Assembly: GCF_004570845.1 (NCBI RefSeq)
Contig: NZ_SPQZ01000007.1
Coordinates: forward strand, 1 to 64,000
Source: Orlajensenia leifsoniae
GTDB taxonomy: Bacteria; Actinomycetota; Actinomycetes; Actinomycetales; Microbacteriaceae
Length of the DNA stretch: 64,000 nt
Direction of reading: 5' to 3'
Each line of letters starts with the position of its first letter. The first letter of the stretch is position 1. The notes beneath the pieces were generated by a model. It made no database searches. It saw only the letters and a program-made list of their open reading frames with translations, and was not told the DNA's origin. Made by a program: the position numbers and the translations under genes. Shown here in pieces: positions 59,755 through 64,000 of this stretch.

Positions 59755-60132
59755 TCAGCCGCCGACGGCCTGCGCGCAGGCGATGCAGAGCGAGGCCTCT
59801 GGGCGAGCGCGCAGCCTGTCGATGGGGATCGACTCCCCGCAGCGCACGCAGGTTCCGTAGCTGCCGTCAGCGAGACGCTCGAGGGCGGCATCCACCTGGA
59901 CCAGGTCGTCGTCGACGGCCAGCTGTGTGCCCGCCAGACGAGACCACTCCGACGACATCGTCGGGCCCTCGGGGTCGTGTTCGTCGTCGGCCATGCCGTC
60001 GCTGCGCGATTCGCGCACGTCGGCGAGCGAGCCGTCGAGCCGCGATCGCTGGGCGGCGACGTCAGCCCGGCGTGCCAGCAGCACGCCCTCGAACTCGGCG
60101 ACCTGGGCGGCATTCAGCGTGCGACGATGCAT
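59755..60132 (-). CDS. DksA/TraR-type C4 zinc-finger protein
   Basis: A 125-residue protein with a helical N-terminal half (RRADVAAQRSRLDGSLADVRESR) and a C-terminal zinc finger with spacing C-x2-C-x17-C-x2-C (CVRCGE ... CIAC). The family includes DksA and TraR, which act in the RNA-polymerase secondary channel; in actinobacteria members are small and mostly unstudied. A -10 hexamer TAGCAT lies 6 nt before the ATG at 60132 on the minus strand. Confidence 0.85.
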   Translation of the reverse strand: MHRRTLNAAQVAEFEGVLLARRADVAAQRSRLDGSLADVRESRSDGMADDEHDPEGPTMSSEWSRLAGTQLAVDDDLVQVDAALERLADGSYGTCVRCGESIPIDRLRARPEASLCIACAQAVGG

Positions 60133-60138
60133 CCGCTG

Positions 60139-60144
60139 ATGCTA
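60139..60144 (-). promoter_or_regulatory. -10 hexamer TAGCAT (minus strand), leaderless promoter
   Basis: TAGCAT ends 6 nt before the ATG at 60132 of the DksA-type gene. Confidence 0.45.
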
Positions 60145-60162
60145 CGCGCCCTGCGGCCCAGA

Positions 60163-60975
60163 TCAGCGCAGCGCGCTGACGACGGCGTCGTGCAGGAGTC
60201 CGTTCGTGGCGAGCGAGCTGCCGTGGGCCAGCTCCACATCACCGGTCACGCTGGTGAGGCGGCCGCCGGCCTCCTCGACGATGGGCACGAGTGCCGCCAC
60301 GTCGTACGCCTTCACGTCGAACTCGGCGACGATGTCGACCAGGCCCTCCGCCAGCAGCGTGTACGACCAGAGGTCGCCGTAGGCGCGGTCGCGCCAGACG
60401 GTCTCGGCGAGACCGAGGAGGCGGTCGAGGTAGCCGGCCTCGCGCCACTGGGCGATGCTCTGGAAGCTCAGCGACGCGTCGGCGAGCTCGCGCACGCCCG
60501 AGACCGCGATGCGGCGGGCGCCCCCGTCGGCAGCGGGATCCGCTGTCCACGCCCCAGCACCCCGAGATCCCCACCAGCGGCGTCCGAGAGCCGGACTGGA
60601 CGCGACACCCACCACGGGCACACCGTCGATCGTGAGGGCGATCAGAGTGCCCCACACGGGGACGCCGCGGAGGAAGTTCGCCGTGCCGTCGATGGGGTCG
60701 ATGATCCACTGACGGTTCGAGTCGCCCTCGACGCCGTACTCCTCGCCGAAGATGCCGTCGCCGGGTCGGGCTGCAGCGATGCGCTCGCGGATGGCCCGCT
60801 CGACGGCCTGGTCGGCATCAGTCACCGGGGTGCGATCGGGCTTGGTCTCGACCACGAGGTCGGCGGCCCGGAAGCGGTCGAGCGCGATCGCGTCGGCTGC
60901 ATCGGCGATCTCGAGGGCGAGCGCCAGATCGGCGGAGTGGTCGAGGGGAACGGATGCAGCGGATTCGGCGGTCAC
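60163..60975 (-). CDS. hisN: Inositol-monophosphatase-family enzyme, probably histidinol-phosphatase HisN
   Basis: A 270-residue metal-dependent phosphatase. The metal sites are DADQAVE, GEEYG and DPIDGTANFLRGVPVWGTLI; C-terminal GDLWSYTLLAEGLVDI and AYDVAALVPIVEEAGG match the family. The phrase FRAADLVVETKPDRTPVTDAD and the ALGRRWW segment fit the actinobacterial HisN branch that completes histidine synthesis. GTG at 60975 is preceded by a -10 hexamer at 60983-60988. General inositol or nucleotide phosphatase activity is an alternative. Confidence 0.83.
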   Translation of the reverse strand: MTAESAASVPLDHSADLALALEIADAADAIALDRFRAADLVVETKPDRTPVTDADQAVERAIRERIAAARPGDGIFGEEYGVEGDSNRQWIIDPIDGTANFLRGVPVWGTLIALTIDGVPVVGVASSPALGRRWWGSRGAGAWTADPAADGGARRIAVSGVRELADASLSFQSIAQWREAGYLDRLLGLAETVWRDRAYGDLWSYTLLAEGLVDIVAEFDVKAYDVAALVPIVEEAGGRLTSVTGDVELAHGSSLATNGLLHDAVVSALR

Positions 60976-60982
60976 GTCAGCC

Positions 60983-60988
60983 AGCCTA
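60983..60988 (-). promoter_or_regulatory. -10 hexamer TAGGCT (minus strand), leaderless promoter
   Basis: TAGGCT ends 7 nt before the GTG at 60975 and supports that start. Confidence 0.45.
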
Positions 60989-61067
60989 GCGAGGCGGAGG
61001 ATGCGGCATCCGTCGCCCAGGGGTGCGGTGAGGCTGCCTCGATTGGCGTTCACCGTCGATCGGATGC

Positions 61068-61073
61068 TAGAGT
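61068..61073 (+). promoter_or_regulatory. -10 hexamer TAGAGT of the tRNA-Lys promoter
   Basis: TAGAGT, preceded by TGC, lies 38 bp before the tRNA. A possible -35 TTGGCG is at 61043-61048 with 19-bp spacing. Confidence 0.5.
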
Positions 61074-61111
61074 CATCACTCGGTTCGGGAAGCAATTTTC
61101 GAGCCGATCTC

Positions 61112-61184
61112 GCACCTCTAGCTCAATCGGCAGAGCAACTGACTCTTAATCAGTGGGTTCTCGGTTCAAGTCCGAGGGGGTGCA
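61112..61184 (+). tRNA. tRNA-Lys (anticodon CUU)
   Basis: Acceptor GCACCTC pairs with GGGGTGC, the D-arm is GCTCAATCGGCAGAGC, anticodon stem ACTGA/TCAGT with loop CTCTTAA (anticodon CTT), and the T-arm has GTTCAAGTC. Discriminator A is 61184; no full CCA is encoded. Confidence 0.96.
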
Positions 61185-61186
61185 CG

Positions 61187-61223
61187 AAAAGCCTCGAACC
61201 TCTCGCCAGGTTCGGGGCTTTTT
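61187..61223 (+). terminator. Terminator after tRNA-Lys
   Basis: A 15-bp stem (61187-61201 with 61208-61222, one G-T wobble), 6-nt loop and a T5 tail. Confidence 0.88.
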
Positions 61224-61302
61224 GCTTGCCCGAACGCGTCGAACGTGCCGTCGAGAGATCGTTGCGCACCGTGCGCCGTCGGGCCCGGTCAGCTCGACGG
61301 AT

Positions 61303-63087
61303 CTATCCGCAGTCGAGCTTGGACGTGGAGATCGAGGTCGGGCTGACCACCGGCGTGACCTCGGCCGACAGCGTGCGGAGGTCGTCGTCGGTGGCGAGGA
61401 CGTCGAAGTCGAACTGCGCTGTCTCCCCGGGCGCGATGGTCGTGCCGACCCGGTTCACCGGATAGTCGCCATCCGTCGTGATGATGGATGGGGCCGGCTG
61501 GCCGTTCCGGGAGACTCCCACCATCGTCGAACCGGGTGGGGCGTACACGAGCGTGTCGACCCGCATGCTCCCGATAGCCGTCGACGCCCCACCGCCCGTC
61601 ACGGAATCAGGAAGCGTCAGCGCCTGATCCGGCGTCACGGTATTCGCGAGCGAGACTCGGACCCGAACATGGCGCTTGCCGTCGGCTGCGCACACCGCCT
61701 GTGCCAGGTCCACGCCCTGCGTCATGAAACGCTGCATCCTGCCCGGTGTCGAATCGATGAAGTAGACGCCGAAGGCATCCGTCGTCGTGGTGCTGGCGGG
61801 CGGCTCACCCTCGAAGGGCGATCCTTTCAGCAGCGATTGCTCGCCGGCATCCGTTCCCCACAGGCGGATGCGCTGCTCGTCGCCGGCGCGGCTGACTGCC
61901 GCGGTGAGGGACGCCATGTCGACATCCCCGGAGGCGATCCGCGCGAACGCCATCGCCACGACCGACTGGCTGATGGCGTCGACCTCCTCCGGCGGGAAGG
62001 TCGCGTACAGGTCGCCCAGAAGCATGGACACGGCGTTGCCGATGTCGAGTTTCGACCCGTCGGGAAGGTCGATCGGTCCCGTTGCGGCCATGATGTAGGA
62101 CAGAGCGACCGTGTCCACTGCAATGACTCCATCCACCGCGACGCCGGTTCGTTGCTTCCACATCTCGTGCGCGATCTTCGAACTCAGGTCGAACCGGGGT
62201 GTTCTCGTGAGGCTCTGCACGCGACTCCCGAGACCGTCCGGGTACGTCTCCTGGGATCCTGGCGGCATCCCGACGACCGGTCCCGGAAACGCTGGGAATG
62301 CCTCGGCGGACCCTGACGACTGGCGCGTGATCGTGAGCGCGCCGTTGTCGGCGTGCACCTCGGCGAGGGAGTCGATGGTGCCACCGCCCGGCATCACCTC
62401 TCCGCTGTTCTGGAAGAGCAGCAGGTAGTTCCGCGGGCCGTCGCCGCCGAGGACGGCAGGCAGCACCTTGAGTCCGTTGTCGACACTGACGATGGACGGG
62501 CGGAGGGTGGCGATCTCGCCTGCAAGCCGGTCGATTCCGGCCGCGACCTGAGGAAGGAGGGCCGCCCGGTCGACGAGGCTCAGTCGCGCCCCACTCAGAT
62601 CGGCCACCGTCAGAGCACGGGACACCGTCGTCGAAAGAGTCCTGACCGCCGCGAGGTCGATCCGTCCGTCGACGGGCCGGATGGCGTCGACTCCGACGTC
62701 CGCCATCGGGATGACGACCTCGCCGGTCAGACGATCGGCCTCTTCCGCCGCGACTCGCACCGCAGCGAGGTTCTCACCGACCCACGGCATCCTCTCGACC
62801 ATCGTCCAGGCGCGACTCTGGGTGGCCGCCCGGGCGCGTGCCGTATGCGTGCGCATCTCCGCGCCCGCTGCGGCTGCAGCGGCTGCGTCGCCGGATGTCG
62901 CCGCCTTCTGCGCCGCCGCGGCGTAGGGGATCGCCTTCTCGAGTTCGTCCCTCGCCGTCAGGACCGAAGGCGTGACGGTGACCGCGAGCCAGGCCAAGCC
63001 GACGAGTACGGCGGCCAGGCTTACGGGCACCCAGAATCGCGCACTCCGCAGCAGCGGTCTGCGCACTCGTCGGGTCCGAGCACTCAT
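61303..63087 (-). CDS. DUF4012 domain protein (exported, membrane-anchored)
   Basis: A 594-residue protein with a basic N-terminus, one membrane anchor (residues about 18-38) and a long outer part. Motifs of DUF4012 are visible: PRNYLLLFQNSGEVMPGGG (near 220) and GVIAVDTVALSYIMAATGPI. Proteins of this family occur in actinobacterial surface-polysaccharide clusters; their role is unknown. It is divergent from the secreted protein at 63285. ATG at 63087 has AGGTCC before it. Confidence 0.85.
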   Translation of the reverse strand: MSARTRRVRRPLLRSARFWVPVSLAAVLVGLAWLAVTVTPSVLTARDELEKAIPYAAAAQKAATSGDAAAAAAAGAEMRTHTARARAATQSRAWTMVERMPWVGENLAAVRVAAEEADRLTGEVVIPMADVGVDAIRPVDGRIDLAAVRTLSTTVSRALTVADLSGARLSLVDRAALLPQVAAGIDRLAGEIATLRPSIVSVDNGLKVLPAVLGGDGPRNYLLLFQNSGEVMPGGGTIDSLAEVHADNGALTITRQSSGSAEAFPAFPGPVVGMPPGSQETYPDGLGSRVQSLTRTPRFDLSSKIAHEMWKQRTGVAVDGVIAVDTVALSYIMAATGPIDLPDGSKLDIGNAVSMLLGDLYATFPPEEVDAISQSVVAMAFARIASGDVDMASLTAAVSRAGDEQRIRLWGTDAGEQSLLKGSPFEGEPPASTTTTDAFGVYFIDSTPGRMQRFMTQGVDLAQAVCAADGKRHVRVRVSLANTVTPDQALTLPDSVTGGGASTAIGSMRVDTLVYAPPGSTMVGVSRNGQPAPSIITTDGDYPVNRVGTTIAPGETAQFDFDVLATDDDLRTLSAEVTPVVSPTSISTSKLDCG

Positions 63088-63284
63088 AGGACCTCAACGA
63101 TAGACCTGTGATGAGCGAATCTCAGGTCGGGTATGTGGAAACAGCCTCTCCGACTCGAATGCGAGCACGGTGCGTTGCACCGAGATGTCGCTGTACGCCC
63201 GCTCCGTGACATCATCGGAGAGCAGGAAGACGAGCTGCAGAGCCGCACTGATGGTCGGGTGCGTGCGCAGGAGGGTGCGACTTC

Positions 63285-64000
63285 ATGACTCTGTTCACCA
63301 ATCAGTCGGCCATCGCCTGCGCCCTGGCCGCCGCCATCACCTTCGGTGGGGGTGCCGCCCACGCGGATACCCTTCCCGACACACCGACCGCCTCGGCTAC
63401 GCCGGCGCCGACTGAGACCGCGCCGACTGAGACGCCGGCTGCAGCTGAGACATCAGCGCCCACCGAGCCGCCGCCGCCCACCGAGTCGCCCGCCGCGACG
63501 CCGTCGCCCGCTCAGACGACAGCGCCCAGCGAGACCCCGGCGCCCATCGAGGCGCCGGCGCCTTCGGCGGATTCCGATGACGGTGAGGCGGCCGCGGATC
63601 CATCAGAGGCCGCGATCGCGGCAGCCGCGCAGCGCGACGAAGCCACCGCCGTCATCGCAGCGGCGAAAGGGAACGCATCCTCCGCAACCATCTCCGTTCT
63701 CATCGCCGCCGTCGACTCGGTGACGGTCGCGCTCGACGGTGACGCCGACGATGCCACTCTCACAGCGCTCACGGCCGCGATGGGCGTCGCTCGGACGGCG
63801 GTCGAGGAGTCCGTGAACGTCTACACGGATGCCCGGGCGGCTCTCGCCGACCAGGGGAGCCTGATCGCAGCCGACCTGCCGACGGGGATCCTCGACGCCC
63901 AGAAGGCGACGGCTGCACCCCTCGCCGCGGCCCTCGCAGCGCTGGCTGCTGACGACGCCGTCGCCGCCGCCGCGGGCCAGGTGACTGCGTGGTCGGCGAA
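63285..64000 (+). CDS. Secreted Pro/Thr/Glu-repeat protein (3' partial)
   Basis: The frame from ATG 63285 stays open to the window end. The start MTLFTNQSAIACALAAAITFG is a signal peptide; residues about 35-100 are TPAPTETAPTE-type repeats as in wall-spanning linkers, and the rest is a helical Ala-rich domain (IAAAAQRDEATAVIAAAKG). GGAGG lies about 10 nt before the ATG. The C-terminus is outside the window, so anchoring cannot be judged. Confidence 0.75.
   Translation, partial: MTLFTNQSAIACALAAAITFGGGAAHADTLPDTPTASATPAPTETAPTETPAAAETSAPTEPPPPTESPAATPSPAQTTAPSETPAPIEAPAPSADSDDGEAAADPSEAAIAAAAQRDEATAVIAAAKGNASSATISVLIAAVDSVTVALDGDADDATLTALTAAMGVARTAVEESVNVYTDARAALADQGSLIAADLPTGILDAQKATAAPLAAALAALAADDAVAAAAGQVTAWSA

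Overview
The window reads as chromosomal DNA of a high-GC Gram-positive actinobacterium, most likely a member of the Microbacteriaceae. Support for this comes from the strong G/C third-position bias, the many GGATGC/GCATCC hexamers, the run prfB-ftsE-ftsX-...-smpB-...-ssrA, a DUF3039 protein, a DtxR-type iron box and an Xre/RES cassette. No phage, insertion sequence, CRISPR array or rRNA was seen. The window opens inside rplY (ribosomal protein L25) and closes inside a secreted-protein gene.

Layout. 1-1.7 kb: L25 reading frame fused to an Xre/MbcA-type antitoxin, with a RES toxin gene 2 nt downstream and rplY's probable old terminator behind it. 1.8-3.6 kb: MFS exporter and uracil-DNA-glycosylase-like protein. 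3.7-11.8 kb: a run of ten genes, nine of them joined by overlapping stop and start codons, encoding a receiver-PIG-L deacetylase fusion, an ATP-grasp ligase, a PHP phosphoesterase, a processive membrane glycosyltransferase, a 46-residue membrane peptide, two stand-alone receivers, a membrane histidine kinase, a GNAT protein and a Nit-type amidase. 11.9-16.5 kb: aminotransferase, lipoprotein, secreted protein and HtrA protease. 16.6-25 kb: envelope polyol-phosphate polymer genes (two GT2 enzymes, CDP-alcohol phosphotransferase, glycerophosphotransferase, Wzm/Wzt-type exporter, nucleotidyltransferase). 25.3-28.8 kb: ABC exporter whose ATPase carries a ~410-residue histone-like N-terminus. 28.9-38.3 kb: housekeeping genes (pncB, murI, rph, rdgB), CDF metal exporter, two DedA proteins, iron-regulated heme oxygenase and flotillin. 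38.3-43.3 kb: tRNA-Leu and a compact Tad/Flp pilus locus. 43.3-46.6 kb: MFS protein and secreted propeller/FN3 protein. 46.7-58.8 kb: prfB, ftsE, ftsX, a second FtsX-type exporter, smpB, a tyrosine phosphatase, a tetR-MFS efflux pair, a SIMPL protein and tmRNA (ssrA). 58.9-64 kb: two small Ala-rich membrane proteins, DksA-type zinc finger, hisN-like phosphatase, tRNA-Lys, DUF4012 protein and a truncated secreted protein.

How parts may work together. The 3.7-11 kb cluster looks like one co-translated unit pairing a two-component phosphorelay with glycan synthesis and de-N-acetylation; it is the best candidate for an undescribed system. smpB and ssrA (trans-translation) lie 4 kb apart. Heme oxygenase is probably repressed by iron-loaded DtxR/IdeR directly over its start codon. 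A -10-like TAnnnT hexamer sits 6-8 nt before the start codon in more than ten genes on both strands, which points to widespread leaderless transcription and helps choose several starts.

The points most worth a second look are the L25-antitoxin fusion, the perfect 20-bp inverted repeat enclosing ssrA, the signalling/glycan operon and the histone-like ABC ATPase. All functions are inferred from sequence by eye; no database search was run.
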